A stretch of 64,000 bases of DNA from Streptomyces sp. KL109B (GCF_030766935.1 NZ_JASERL010000019.1:1-64000), one strand, 5' to 3'; positions 34,722-44,204 are shown, numbered from the stretch's first letter. Notes: generated by a model from the letters alone, not told the origin. Translations and numbers: made by a program.

Positions 34722-36134
34722 ATGACACATGCGCCCCATGGACCGGTCGACACCCAGGCCGCGTGGGCGGCGCTCGGCGGTGACCCCGCTCTGCCCGCCC
34801 GGATCTCGTACCTCACGCGCGCGGGCGCGCTGCCCGCCCGGCTGCCCGTCGTCGACCTGGCCAGATCCTGCGTCGGCGCCTGCTCACTCGCCGCCGCCGA
34901 ACTGGCCGCCACGCGCGCGAGGCACGCCGTGGGCGACATACGGGTGCGGGTCGACGACGGCGCGGTGGCCACCGCTTTCACCAGTGAGCGGCATCTGCTC
35001 ATCGACGGGCGCGCACCGGTCAACTTCGCGCCGCTGTCCCGGTTCTGGCGGGTACGGGACGGCTGGCTGCGCACGCACGCGAACTATCCGCACCACCAGG
35101 CGCGGCTGCGCGCGGCCCTCGGGTTCGGCGCGGAGGCGACCGTGGACGAGGTGGCGGCGCTGCTCGCGGAGCGCTCCGCGTTCGAGGTGGAGGAGACGGT
35201 GTACGCGGCCGGTGGCCTGGCCGTAGCACTGCGCACGCCCGAGGAGTGGGCGGCGCATCCCCAGGGCGCGCGGGTGGCGGCCCGGCCGCTCCTGACGCTC
35301 GACCGGGTCGACGCGGCGCCGCCGCGCACCCTGTCGCGCGGGGTGCTGTCGCCCGCGGCGGGGGTCCGGGTCCTCGACCTCACGCGCGTCATCGCGGGTC
35401 CGGTCGCGACGCGCACCCTGGCGCTGCTCGGCGCCGACGTGCTGCGGGTGGACGCGCCGCAGCTGCCCGAGTCCCCTGACGCGCACGCCGACACCGGGTT
35501 CGGGAAGCGCTCGACCCGGCTCGACCTGACGGGCGCGGCGGACCGGCGCACGTTCGACGAGCTGCTCGCGGGCGCCGACGTGGTGATCACGGGGTACCGG
35601 CCCGGCGCGCTCGACCGGTTCGGGCTCGCTCCGGAGGCGCTCGTCGAGCGGCGGCCGGGGCTCGTGGTGGCGTCGCTGTCGGCCTGGGGCGGCTACGGGC
35701 CGTGGGGCGGGCGGCGCGGCTTCGACAGCCTCGTGCAGGTGGCGGCGGGCATCGCGGCGACCGAGGGCTCCCCGGAGCGGCCCGGCACGCTGCCCGCGCA
35801 GGCGCTTGACCACGGCACGGGCTATCTGCTGGCGGCGGCGGTGCTGCGCTCGCTCACCGAGCAGACGGCGGACGGCGGTTCGCGGGTGCTGCGGCTCGCG
35901 CTCGCCCAGACGGCGGCCTGGCTCGTGCGGGGCGGGCAGCCGGTGGGGCACAGCGGGCGCACGGAGCCGTACGACGGGGGCGATCCGGTCGCCTGGCTGA
36001 CGGAGGCGGACAGCCCGATCGGCCGGCTGCGGCACGCCCTGCCCCCGCTGTCGTTCGACGGCGGGCCCGCGAACTGGGCGCGCCCTCCGATGTGTTGGGG
36101 CACGGACGTCGCCGAATGGCTGCCGGCGGGGTGA
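34722..36134 (+). CDS. CoA transferase (CaiB/BaiF family) protein
   Basis: The 470-residue protein resembles class III CoA transferases. The core motif LDLTRVIAGPVATRTLALLGADVLRVD (about 247-273) and GYRPGALDRFGL are clear; the C-terminal part holds VQVAAGIAATEG. The N-terminal 200 residues, which include a poorly conserved second CaiB-like region, make this a fused or duplicated form. Such enzymes move CoA between carboxylic acids. The usual catalytic Asp cannot be placed with certainty. No partner dehydrogenase is adjacent. Confidence 0.75.
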   Translation: MTHAPHGPVDTQAAWAALGGDPALPARISYLTRAGALPARLPVVDLARSCVGACSLAAAELAATRARHAVGDIRVRVDDGAVATAFTSERHLLIDGRAPVNFAPLSRFWRVRDGWLRTHANYPHHQARLRAALGFGAEATVDEVAALLAERSAFEVEETVYAAGGLAVALRTPEEWAAHPQGARVAARPLLTLDRVDAAPPRTLSRGVLSPAAGVRVLDLTRVIAGPVATRTLALLGADVLRVDAPQLPESPDAHADTGFGKRSTRLDLTGAADRRTFDELLAGADVVITGYRPGALDRFGLAPEALVERRPGLVVASLSAWGGYGPWGGRRGFDSLVQVAAGIAATEGSPERPGTLPAQALDHGTGYLLAAAVLRSLTEQTADGGSRVLRLALAQTAAWLVRGGQPVGHSGRTEPYDGGDPVAWLTEADSPIGRLRHALPPLSFDGGPANWARPPMCWGTDVAEWLPAG

Positions 36135-36168
36135 ACCGGAAGGCCGCGAAATCGCGTCCTACGTAGTC

Positions 36169-37326
36169 GTGAACCAGCCCGGCGCCGCACCGAACCCGAA
36201 CCCGGCCCTACGGGGTCCGGAGCCTCATGCCCCACTTGTAGGTGTGCGCTTGCCGGGTGCCGCGCCACCTGGTGAAGATCCAGAGGTGAGCTCCATACCG
36301 CCGCCCACCGAGGCGCCCGTGCCGGTCGGGATCGACGCCCCCGTGCGCGGACCGGGTGCGGGGCGGGCCGCCGCCGTGCTCGTGCTCGTCGCGGTGGCCG
36401 CGCTGATCCCGCTGCTCGGGCCGCGTGCCGCGCTCGACGGCACCGGTGAGGCCGCGGCGCCCGGCGTCGAGGTCGTCGCGGCCCTTCGCGCGGTCGTGTT
36501 CGCGGCATTGTGCGTGCAGGTCGGCGAGGTGTTCGCCGGGTTCCTCGCGCGCAGGGTCGACCCGCTGCGGGAGCCGCCGCGCGCCTGGTCGGGGTACGCG
36601 GCGTGGGGCGGGTTCGCGGCCGCGCTGGGGCTCGCTTCCGTGGTGGCGTCGGGGAACCTGATCCCGCACAGCGTCGCCGCCCTCGACATCGGGGGCCTGG
36701 GCGGGACGCGGGACGGCACGCTCGCGCTCCTGGAGGTCAACGGGTTCCTGTTCGCGGCGCTGTGCGCCCGGTCGCGGCGGCCGGGGACGGCGCTGCTGCC
36801 GCTGGCCGCGGTGGTCGTCGCGGAGGCGCTGCGGGCGCATCCGACGACCGAGGACAGCGCCCTGCTCGGCTCGGGGCTCACCCTGGTCCACGTCGCCTGC
36901 GCCACCCTGTGGGTCGGCGGGCTGCTCTCCGTACTGCGCACGACGCGCGCCTGGCGGACGGCCGCTCCCGAGTCGGGCACGACCGCTCCCGAAGCGGGCA
37001 CGGCGCTGCTGGGCCGCTACGCGCGCGTGGCCGCGCTGCTGCTCGCCGCGATCACCACGACGGGCGTGTGCAGCACGCTGCGCCGGATGCCGCCGAGCAC
37101 GGTCCTCGACCAACTGACGACGACGGCCTACGGACGCGCGCTGCTCGCGAAGGTCCTCCTCGTCGCGGTCGTCGCCGCCCTCGCCCTGGCAGCCCGGCTG
37201 CGGCTGCGCCGCGCCCCGGACCGTACGAGCGCGTACGTGCCCGCGCGCGCGGAGGTCGTGGTCCTGGCGGTCGTGGTGGCGGTGTCGGCGGTGCTCACGG
37301 CGTTGCCGGTGCCGATCCGCTGGTGA
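36169..37326 (+). CDS. CopD domain membrane protein
   Basis: The protein of up to 385 residues has about eight membrane helices and, in the second half, the CopD signature HVACATLWVGGLLSVL followed by RYARVAALLLAAITTTGV and ALLAKVLLVAVV. CopD proteins import or handle copper in the membrane. The start is uncertain: GTG 36169 gives a Pro-rich 39-residue leader, while GTG 36286 starts close to the first helix; neither has a strong binding site. Its 3' end overlaps the convergent YhhN gene by 32 bp. No CopC gene is adjacent. Confidence 0.8.
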   Translation: MNQPGAAPNPNPALRGPEPHAPLVGVRLPGAAPPGEDPEVSSIPPPTEAPVPVGIDAPVRGPGAGRAAAVLVLVAVAALIPLLGPRAALDGTGEAAAPGVEVVAALRAVVFAALCVQVGEVFAGFLARRVDPLREPPRAWSGYAAWGGFAAALGLASVVASGNLIPHSVAALDIGGLGGTRDGTLALLEVNGFLFAALCARSRRPGTALLPLAAVVVAEALRAHPTTEDSALLGSGLTLVHVACATLWVGGLLSVLRTTRAWRTAAPESGTTAPEAGTALLGRYARVAALLLAAITTTGVCSTLRRMPPSTVLDQLTTTAYGRALLAKVLLVAVVAALALAARLRLRRAPDRTSAYVPARAEVVVLAVVVAVSAVLTALPVPIRW

Positions 37327-37999
37327 CGGCCCGCACCTCGCCGACAGGGGTACGGACTCCGAGGGCGCCGCGGGCGATCAGGTACTGCGCCGCTACGTAG
37401 GTGCCCATCACCCAGAAGTCCGGGCGCGGCAGGGCGGGCCAGTCGGCGACGCCCATGGCGATGAGGGAGTCCGAGAGCAGGAACAGGGCGCCGCCCACGC
37501 CCGCCACCAGCCCGAGCCGGGACGACGCGAACGCCATACAGGTCAGCAGCACGCTGTACGCGGCGACCGGCACCCGCATGTCGGCCGGCAGATCGGGCCA
37601 CAGGGCGGCCACCGTGGCGACGAGCGCGACGCCGTAGGCGGCCCCGAGCAGCGCACCACGCGCGCGTACCGTCCCGTGCCGCTCGACTCCCCGCTCCGTG
37701 ACCCCGTGCCGCTTGAACAGCACCAGGTAGCAGACGTGTCCGACGGCGAAGGCGCCCATCCCGGCGAGGAACGCGGCGTCCTGGTCGAACAGCAGCAGCA
37801 CGTCCCCGCACCACCCCAACAGCAGGGCCGCGCACAGCAGTCGGGGGCCGCGGCGGGCGAACACGTAGGCCGCGAGCAGCGGCATGAGCAGCGGCTTGAG
37901 GACGACGTGGGCGGCGTCCGCGCCCACGAGCAGGGCGAGGAGGTCGGCGGCACAGGCTCCGAGGAACAACGCGCGCCACACCGTCGCGGAGGGCCTCAC
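37295..37999 (-). CDS. YhhN/TMEM86 family lysoplasmalogenase
   Basis: The 234-residue membrane protein has about eight helices and the family's landmarks KPLLMPLLA, LLLGWCGDVLLLFD and a late SDSLIAMG. YhhN/TMEM86 proteins hydrolyse the vinyl-ether bond of lysoplasmalogens. GTG 37999 overlaps the stop of the upstream hydroxylase gene (GTGA), so the two proteins are coupled. The longer open frame to 38059 runs inside that gene and is rejected. Confidence 0.85.
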   Translation of the reverse strand: MRPSATVWRALFLGACAADLLALLVGADAAHVVLKPLLMPLLAAYVFARRGPRLLCAALLLGWCGDVLLLFDQDAAFLAGMGAFAVGHVCYLVLFKRHGVTERGVERHGTVRARGALLGAAYGVALVATVAALWPDLPADMRVPVAAYSVLLTCMAFASSRLGLVAGVGGALFLLSDSLIAMGVADWPALPRPDFWVMGTYVAAQYLIARGALGVRTPVGEVRAVTSGSAPATP

Positions 38000-38880
38000 G
38001 CGGCCCCCTCCGTGACCTTCTGCGGGGCGTTCGGCACGGCGACGGGCTCCGGCTGCCACCCCGGCCCCCGGAAGACCCTCCCGGCCCGCTCACGCCAATT
38101 GGCCGCCGCCCTCAGATCCTTGGCGATGGCCGCGTACTCGTGGGTGGCGACGCGCAGCGGGTTGTACGTGCTGATGTTCTTGGTGAGCCCGAACTCGGGG
38201 CGCTCGACCTCCGCCACCCACGACCCGAACAGCCGGTCCCAGACGATGAGGATCCCGCCGAAGTTCCGGTCCAGGTAGCCGCCTTGGGAGGCGTGGTGGA
38301 CGCGGTGGTGGGAGGGCGTGTTGAAGACGAACTCGAAGGGCCGCCACAACTTGTCGATGCGCTCGGTGTGGATCCAGAACTGGTACACGAGGTTGACCGA
38401 CGAGCAGAACGCGAGCGCCGCCGGGTGCACGCCGAGCGCGATGAGCGGCACGTAGAAGGGCCATACGGTCAGGCTCGTCCAGGGCTGGCGCAGCGCAGTG
38501 GTGAGGTTGAAGCGGCGGCTGGAGTGGTGCACCACGTGGCAGGCCCACAGGATGCGGATGACGTGGTGGCCACGGTGCGACCAGTAGTAGAAGAAGTCCT
38601 GCCCGAGCAGCATCAGCGGGATCGTCCACCACAGGACGGGCACGCGCAGCGGCGTCAGTTCGTAGACCGCCGTGTAGATCGCGACGATCGGAATCTTCCA
38701 CAGGAAGTCGAAGACCAGGCTTCCGAGCCCCATGGTGACGCTCGTCGCCGCGTCCTTGGTCTCGTAGCCGGCGGCGTCCTCATCGGGGTGGATGCGCACA
38801 CTGACGATCTCCACGATCGTCAGCAGCACGAAGGCCGGGATCGACCACAGCACGGCGTCGGGCAGGTTCGGGGACGGCAT
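37996..38880 (-). CDS. sterol desaturase / alkylglycerol-monooxygenase-like membrane hydroxylase
   Basis: The 294-residue protein has four or five membrane helices and the complete histidine set of the fatty-acid hydroxylase superfamily: H102-x2-H105-H106, H115-x2-H118-H119, H171, and H191-H192-x2-H195-H196. These bind a di-iron centre that inserts oxygen into C-H bonds of lipids. Superfamily members include sterol desaturases and alkylglycerol monooxygenase (TMEM195), which cleaves ether lipids. Coupling to a lysoplasmalogenase favours a lipid-ether role, but the substrate is inferred only. Confidence 0.8.
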   Translation of the reverse strand: MPSPNLPDAVLWSIPAFVLLTIVEIVSVRIHPDEDAAGYETKDAATSVTMGLGSLVFDFLWKIPIVAIYTAVYELTPLRVPVLWWTIPLMLLGQDFFYYWSHRGHHVIRILWACHVVHHSSRRFNLTTALRQPWTSLTVWPFYVPLIALGVHPAALAFCSSVNLVYQFWIHTERIDKLWRPFEFVFNTPSHHRVHHASQGGYLDRNFGGILIVWDRLFGSWVAEVERPEFGLTKNISTYNPLRVATHEYAAIAKDLRAAANWRERAGRVFRGPGWQPEPVAVPNAPQKVTEGAA

Positions 38881-38953
38881 ACGTGCACCGTAAGCGCCCG
38901 AACCGGTCCCCGCCTATAGGTAGTTACCGACAAGTATTACCGCCGGTACGAGG

Positions 38954-39679
38954 TCAAACTCCGGCGGCACCCAACAAAGATCCCGCCGCGTACGTGACGG
39001 CCATCGCGAGCGCTCCCCCGCCCACGTTGCGCCACACCGCGGGCCGCACCGCCGCGCTGCCCATGCGCGCGCTGCCGTATCCGGTGAACGCGAGCGCGAG
39101 CAGCACCGAGCCGACCGTGACCGGCAGCCGCCACCCGGAGGGCGGCAGGACGATGGCGAGCAGCGGCAGCAGGGCGCCCGCCGTGAAGGCGAGGAAGCTC
39201 GCCCAGGCGGCGTGCCACGGGTTGGTGAGTTCATCGGGGTCGATGCCGAGCTCCACGCGCGCGTGGGCGCGCAGGGCGTCGCGTTCGGTGAGCTGCTCGG
39301 CGGCTTCGCGGGCCACCTCGCGGCTGAGCCCGCGATCCTCCAACAGGTCGGTGAGTTCCTCCAGTTCGGCGTCCGGCTGCTCCTTCAGTTCGCGCTTCTC
39401 CATGGCGATGGCGGCCTTCTCGGAGTCGCGCTGCGTGGACACGGAGACGTACTCGCCCGCCGCCATGGACATCGATCCGGCGAGCAGTCCGGCGAGCCCG
39501 GCCGTGAGCAGCGTGGAGCGGTCGTCGGTGGCGCCCGCGACGCCGACGACGAGGCCCGCGGTGGAGACCACGCCGTCGTTGGCGCCGAGGACGGCGGCGC
39601 GCAGCCAGTTGAGCCGCGAGCCGAGCGCGCCGCCGTGAGACTCGTCATGGGTGGGTGGTTGCGCTCCGGGTTCTGTCAC
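38954..39679 (-). CDS. VIT1/CCC1 family transporter
   Basis: The 241-residue protein has five membrane helices and the VIT1/CCC1 pattern: RAAVLGANDGVVSTAGLVVGV in helix 1, GSMSMAAGEYVSVSTQRDSE in helix 2, then a long soluble Glu-rich loop (about 85-150) that binds metal in the family, and a C-terminal helix pair. These proteins export iron or manganese out of the cytosol. GTG 39679 gives the natural start; no strong binding site is visible. No iron box was recognised upstream. Confidence 0.85.
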   Translation of the reverse strand: MTEPGAQPPTHDESHGGALGSRLNWLRAAVLGANDGVVSTAGLVVGVAGATDDRSTLLTAGLAGLLAGSMSMAAGEYVSVSTQRDSEKAAIAMEKRELKEQPDAELEELTDLLEDRGLSREVAREAAEQLTERDALRAHARVELGIDPDELTNPWHAAWASFLAFTAGALLPLLAIVLPPSGWRLPVTVGSVLLALAFTGYGSARMGSAAVRPAVWRNVGGGALAMAVTYAAGSLLGAAGV

Positions 39680-39736
39680 GCGGCGAGCATGACACCGGCC
39701 GTGTCGACGCGGCGCACAAGACACCCGCCGGGCGGG

Positions 39737-40972
39737 TCACCACACCCGTACCGACGCCCCCGGCGCGAACACCGGGCTGGTCGCGTCCGCGGGCGGCTCC
39801 TTCAGCGGCTCGTCGATCTCCGCGACCGTGGGGCCCACGCGGGCCGCGATCGGGTCGAGGAGGCCGAGGTCGAACCCGTAGACGCGGGCCGTGTTGCCGC
39901 CGACCATGGCCGCGACCTCGTCCTTCGGAAGGCCCGCGTAGGCGATGCGAAGACCTTCGCGCGTGTACGGGTACGTGCCCTCGTCGTGCGGGTAGTCGCT
40001 GCCCCACATGATCTTGTCGAGGCCGATGCGGTCCCGTAGGGGCACTTCGTGGGGGCGCATGAAACTCGCGCCTACGTAGCAGTTCTCCTGCCACACCGTG
40101 GAGGGCCCCTTGCCCATCGAATCGGCAAGCCCCGCACCGAACTTGGCCTCCGCCGTGTTCGCCTTCGTGGCGGCCCGTACGAGACGCGCGTGGTAGTAGT
40201 CCAGCATGTCCAGGACGCCGGGGATCCAGCCGGAACCCTGCTCCGTGAGGACGAGCCTCAGGTCCGGGTACTTGCGGAAGGCGCCGCCGAAGACGAGGTG
40301 CCACAGGGCGCGGTGCGAGAACCACGTCGTCTCGACCATGAAGACCGCGCGGGCGGCCGGTTCCTCGCCGAGCGGCGGGGACGCCGAACCGGCGTGGTGG
40401 TTGACCGGGACGCCGAGTTCGGCGCAGGTCCGCCAGATCGGGTCGTACGCCTGCGAGTACAGCTCCGGGAGGCCGGAGCCCGGCGGCGTACCGGGCAGCA
40501 GCAGGCCGCCCTTGAGGCCCGCTTCGGCGGCCCAGCGGATCTCCTTGACGGCCTCGTCGACGTCGTTGAGGAGGACCTGGAAGACGCCCGCCCTGCGCCC
40601 CGGGGCGGCGGCGCAGAAGTCCGCGAGCCACCGGTTGTGGGCGCGCAGGCCCGCCCAGCGCTGCTCGAACTCCTCCTGGGTGGGCGCGGGCGCCATCAGC
40701 GAGGCGGACGGGAAGAACGGCGGGATGGTGTTCGGGAAGACGACCTCGGCGACGATGCCGTCCTTCTCCAGCTCCTCGACGCGCCGGTCGGAGTTCCAGT
40801 TCCGGTCGGCGGTGTCGGCGAGCAGGTCCTCGTAGGGGTTCACGTAGGTGGCCGCCCACGCGTCGAACGCGTCGTGGTGGCGCGCCGCCAAGTAGGGCTT
40901 GTAGTCGAGGAGATCGGCGCCCGCGTGGCAGTCCGCCGAGATGACGGTGTAGCGCTCGTCCTGTGCGGTCAT
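39737..40972 (-). CDS. amidohydrolase family protein (ACMSD-like)
   Basis: The 411-residue cytoplasmic enzyme is of the amidohydrolase-2 type. Metal-site markers are SADCHAG (residues about 12-18), the middle NHHAG, and the late WGSDYPHDEG with the catalytic Asp. Such enzymes decarboxylate or hydrolyse ring-cleavage products. It overlaps the next amidohydrolase gene by 4 nt (its start lies in the other's stop), and the two are related in sequence, so they likely arose by duplication. Confidence 0.85.
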   Translation of the reverse strand: MTAQDERYTVISADCHAGADLLDYKPYLAARHHDAFDAWAATYVNPYEDLLADTADRNWNSDRRVEELEKDGIVAEVVFPNTIPPFFPSASLMAPAPTQEEFEQRWAGLRAHNRWLADFCAAAPGRRAGVFQVLLNDVDEAVKEIRWAAEAGLKGGLLLPGTPPGSGLPELYSQAYDPIWRTCAELGVPVNHHAGSASPPLGEEPAARAVFMVETTWFSHRALWHLVFGGAFRKYPDLRLVLTEQGSGWIPGVLDMLDYYHARLVRAATKANTAEAKFGAGLADSMGKGPSTVWQENCYVGASFMRPHEVPLRDRIGLDKIMWGSDYPHDEGTYPYTREGLRIAYAGLPKDEVAAMVGGNTARVYGFDLGLLDPIAARVGPTVAEIDEPLKEPPADATSPVFAPGASVRVW

Positions 40973-42252
40973 GGCGTCACCCCGATGTTCGGGAAGTCGT
41001 TCTCGGTCAGCCAGTGCCGCCCCACCTCGCGCGAGCGCGCCCAGGACGCCTCCACGGCGCTCTGGTCGGCGTCCTGGCCGAGGTCGGCCGGGGTCGGGCC
41101 GATGCGGGCCGCGAGGGGCGCCAGCTTGGCGGTGTCGAAGCCGAAGACCTCGGCGGCGGACAGGCCGAGCATCCGCCGGGTCTCGGAGACGGGGATGTCG
41201 TGGAAGGTTTTACGCAACCACGCGCGCGTGTCGGGCCACGTGCCCTCCGGGTGCGGGAAGTCGCTGCCCCACAGGATGTTGTCGACGCCGATCTCATAGC
41301 GCTGGGCGAGCTCGCGGCGCTTGGTGTTGGTGGCGCACACGAAGACCTGCCGGTCCAGGTACTCCGCCGGGGAGCGCTTCAGCTCGGCGAACGGGGACAG
41401 CTTCTTGCCGCCGTGCGCGCCCAAGTAGAGGCGGTCCATGAACCACAGCAGGTTCGGCAGCCACCAGCAGCCCGATTCGGCGACGCCGAACTTCAGCCCC
41501 GGGTGCCGCTCGAAGGCGCCCGACCACAGCAGGAACCACAGGGGCCGGGCCGGCCACCACGTCACTTCGCTTACGTAGATGCCCAGATGGTCGCCGTACT
41601 CGTGGCGCGGCGCCGCCCCCGAGTGCGTCACCACGGGCATCTCGCACTCGGCCGCCGCCGCCCACACGGGGTCGTAGCGGCGCGCGTGGTACGGGTCCTG
41701 GTCGACCCACATGGACGGGATCATCAGGGCGCCGAGCCCCGACTCCTTGGCGCGGTGGATCTCGGCGACGACCTTGTCCGGGTCCGCGGTGACCGGCAAC
41801 AGGGCGACGCCGCAGTGCCGTTCGGGGTTCTGGCCCACGAACTCGGCGAGCCAGCGGTTGTGGGCCTGCGCGCCCGCCATGCCGAGTTCGGGGTCCTGGT
41901 CGCCGGAGAGGCCGAGGCCGACGCCGAAGGGCGCCGCCGTCTGGCTGTCCACGGCGTCCGCGTCGGGGAAGACAACTTCCGCTGCCACCCCGTCGCCGTC
42001 GAGCTCCTTGAGGCGCTGCGCGGAGTCCCAGCCGCCGCGCAGGCCCTCTTCGTTGTCCTCGAACCACTTGGCGGCGAACGCGTCGTTGCGGATGCCGAGC
42101 CGGGTCGCCTCCTCGCGGCGTTTGTCGCGCTCGCCGAGGAACGCGTCGAAGTCGCGGTGGAACCGGCTGTCCAGGTAGGGCCGGTACTCCTCGGTGGGGA
42201 GTCCGGCGTGGCAGTCGGAGGAGATGATCAGGTAGGGGTCCTGGTTGCTCAT
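40969..42252 (-). CDS. amidohydrolase family protein (ACMSD-like), paralogue
   Basis: The 427-residue amidohydrolase-2 enzyme has SSDCHAGLP near the N-terminus, VVTHSGAAP in the middle and LWGSDFPHPEGTW near the C-terminus, matching the metal and catalytic sites of its downstream neighbour. ATG 42252 follows GAGGAGGG. It is upstream of and translationally coupled to the other amidohydrolase. Together with the SDR and acetoacetate-decarboxylase-like genes it forms a run of four same-strand genes under a possible TetR operator. Confidence 0.85.
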   Translation of the reverse strand: MSNQDPYLIISSDCHAGLPTEEYRPYLDSRFHRDFDAFLGERDKRREEATRLGIRNDAFAAKWFEDNEEGLRGGWDSAQRLKELDGDGVAAEVVFPDADAVDSQTAAPFGVGLGLSGDQDPELGMAGAQAHNRWLAEFVGQNPERHCGVALLPVTADPDKVVAEIHRAKESGLGALMIPSMWVDQDPYHARRYDPVWAAAAECEMPVVTHSGAAPRHEYGDHLGIYVSEVTWWPARPLWFLLWSGAFERHPGLKFGVAESGCWWLPNLLWFMDRLYLGAHGGKKLSPFAELKRSPAEYLDRQVFVCATNTKRRELAQRYEIGVDNILWGSDFPHPEGTWPDTRAWLRKTFHDIPVSETRRMLGLSAAEVFGFDTAKLAPLAARIGPTPADLGQDADQSAVEASWARSREVGRHWLTENDFPNIGVTP

Positions 42253-42375
42253 GGTGCATCCCTCCTCAGTCGAGAATGCTGTATTTCCCGGGGGACAACC
42301 CCCGGACCCCCGGCCGGAAAAGCAGGTCGCCCAGAGCGGCCGGGGCTGTCATCACCAAGAACACGTGTCCGGTCC

Positions 42376-43260
42376 CTAGTCGAGGATGAAGCTCTCCAAG
42401 TAGGCCGGGTTCGCCCGGTCCAGCATCGACCGCGACCGCGCCCGGATCTGCTTGTCGCTGTGCTCGCTCGGCGGCAGGATCCAGAACCGGTCGGCCGCGA
42501 TGCCGTCGGCGACGAAGTCGGCCACCTCCTCCACAGGCGTGAACTCGACCTCCTTCCCGGCCTCCTTCATGGCGGCCTCCCACTGGTCGAGGCTGCGGTA
42601 CGGCGTCTTACGGGGCCGCTCCTTCGCGAACCGCTCGGGCCGGTTGCGGTGCGACTCCCACAGCCCGGTACGCAACATGTGGGGGCCGGGGAACAGCACG
42701 GACGCCCCCACGCGCGCGTGCTCCGCCTTCAGATGCGCGTACAGCGACTCGGTCATCGTCACGACCGCCGCCTTCGTCACCGCGTACACGGACGCCGTCG
42801 GCAGCGGCGCGATCCCGCCGTCCCCGGAGGACGTGTTGACGATGTGGCCCGCCTCACCGCCCTCGATCATGCGCGGCACGAAGGCCTGGATGCCGTGGAA
42901 GACGCCCCACACGTTGACGTTGAACGCCCACTTCCAGTCGTTCGGCTCGTGCTGCCACATCCGGCCCTCGGCGCCCGAGCCGACGCCCGCGTTGTTGCAC
43001 AGCACATGGCAGGCGCCGAACGTCGCGTACGTGTCCTCGGCCAGGTCCATGACCTGCTCGCGCTCGCCGACGTCGACCACGCGCGCGTGCACGGTGGCGC
43101 CGTCCCGGCGCAGTTCCTCGGCGGCGCTCTCCAGGGCCGCCTTCTCGACGTCGGCGAGGACCACCTTCAGGCCGTCCGCCGCGAACCGCCGCGCCATGGC
43201 GAGCCCGATCCCGCTCGCCGCGCCCGTGACGACGGCGACCTGTCCCGCACGCAACTCCAT
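42376..43260 (-). CDS. SDR family NAD(P)-dependent oxidoreductase
   Basis: The 294-residue SDR has TGAASGIG (12-19), NNAGVG, a Ser in NTSSGDGG and the YAVTK catalytic pair. The long C-terminal part (about 210-294) is not standard and may shape the substrate site. ATG 43260 lies one base after the stop of the decarboxylase-like gene. Substrate is unknown; gene context suggests oxidation of an alcohol in the same pathway. A 123-bp gap with a small G/C hairpin follows before the amidohydrolase gene. Confidence 0.85.
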   Translation of the reverse strand: MELRAGQVAVVTGAASGIGLAMARRFAADGLKVVLADVEKAALESAAEELRRDGATVHARVVDVGEREQVMDLAEDTYATFGACHVLCNNAGVGSGAEGRMWQHEPNDWKWAFNVNVWGVFHGIQAFVPRMIEGGEAGHIVNTSSGDGGIAPLPTASVYAVTKAAVVTMTESLYAHLKAEHARVGASVLFPGPHMLRTGLWESHRNRPERFAKERPRKTPYRSLDQWEAAMKEAGKEVEFTPVEEVADFVADGIAADRFWILPPSEHSDKQIRARSRSMLDRANPAYLESFILD

Positions 43261-43261
43261 G

Positions 43262-44059
43262 TCAGGCGCTCCCCTCGGGCGGTCCGTCGTGGATCTGCTG
43301 CGGATCGTCGTAGCGCTGGTGGATGTACGGGAGCAGGGCCTGGGCGCTGACCCGCTCGACGACCTTGCCCTTCTGGTCGGTGGTCTTCTCGCCGATGGTG
43401 ATCTCCACCAGTTCGCGCACCGGGAGGTCGGCGATCGGGTCGTACATGGACTCCCGCAGGACGATGTCCCCGGTGATCTCCTCCAGCTTCCTGACCTTCT
43501 CGTTGCGCAGGCAGTGCACGAGGACCGGATCCGCGTCGAAGCCCGAACCGTCCACTCCTGGAAGGAACTTGAAGTAGAAGTCGGTCTTCTGCGAAGGCTC
43601 GGGGAGCGGCAGACTGCCGCTGACGGCGCCGCGCACCTCCACGAACGCGATGCCGTGCCGCGCGAGCGCCGCGTGCACGACGAGCCCTTCGCGCTCCACC
43701 GTGACCTCGCCGAGCTTCTTCGGTTCGCCGAAGACCTCACGGCCGCCGATCAGCGCCCGCTCGTGCGTCATCGGCATGACCAGCGGATACCAGCCCTCCA
43801 CTCCCCCGTGCTCGGCGGCGACCGCCACCGAACCCGCGCCCAGGGGGTAGCCCGGCAGGTCGACCTTGCTGATGTTGGCCCGCACCAGGGGCCGCCCGGT
43901 GGGCTTCAGCGGCGGCGGCAGGACCGCGGCCACCGCGTCCGGATCGGACTCCCACACCGCGACCACACCGGTCGACCAGATGTCGGGAAGCTTGCTGCTC
44001 GCCGAGCGCGAAGCGGCGATCTCCGCCTCACTGCGCGCTCCGTACCGTACGCGTGCCAT
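43262..44059 (-). CDS. acetoacetate decarboxylase family protein
   Basis: The 265-residue enzyme has the acetoacetate-decarboxylase fold markers, with the Schiff-base lysine pair in GEPKKLGEV (Lys114-Lys115, matching Lys115/116 of the clostridial enzyme) and the preceding REVFGEP. Family members decarboxylate beta-keto acids or act as aldolase-like or hydratase-type enzymes. It is the first gene of the four-gene run, divergent from a TetR regulator. Confidence 0.85.
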   Translation of the reverse strand: MARVRYGARSEAEIAASRSASSKLPDIWSTGVVAVWESDPDAVAAVLPPPLKPTGRPLVRANISKVDLPGYPLGAGSVAVAAEHGGVEGWYPLVMPMTHERALIGGREVFGEPKKLGEVTVEREGLVVHAALARHGIAFVEVRGAVSGSLPLPEPSQKTDFYFKFLPGVDGSGFDADPVLVHCLRNEKVRKLEEITGDIVLRESMYDPIADLPVRELVEITIGEKTTDQKGKVVERVSAQALLPYIHQRYDDPQQIHDGPPEGSA

Positions 44060-44102
44060 GTCGTACCACCCTTCGTACGAGACGTGTTGGGGGTCGTTCG
44101 AT

Positions 44103-44118
44103 GGTTGGTTGGTTGGTT
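44103..44118 (+). repeat. GGTT tetranucleotide microsatellite
   Basis: Four perfect copies of GGTT lie in the 145-bp divergent intergenic region, close to the promoter of the decarboxylase-like gene. Confidence 0.8.
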
Positions 44119-44133
44119 CGTTCGCGAGGCGCC

Positions 44134-44148
44134 TGTAACACAGTTACA
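44134..44148. promoter_or_regulatory. candidate TetR operator
   Basis: The palindrome TGTAACACAGTTACA (6-bp arms, 3-nt centre) lies between the divergent decarboxylase and TetR genes. The TGTNAC-N3-GTNACA form is typical of TetR/AcrR-family sites. Confidence 0.65.
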
Positions 44149-44204
44149 CCGGCGGCGATGAAGGGTAAAGACATGCGCACGGGACAAGGACGGGGAGGCG
44201 GAAA

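Noticed and set aside
42266..42375. Similar C-terminal codings (SILD and FILD before stops) on either side of the 42.3-kb gap
   Set aside because: Only a few residues match; this is too short to claim a duplicated gene end.
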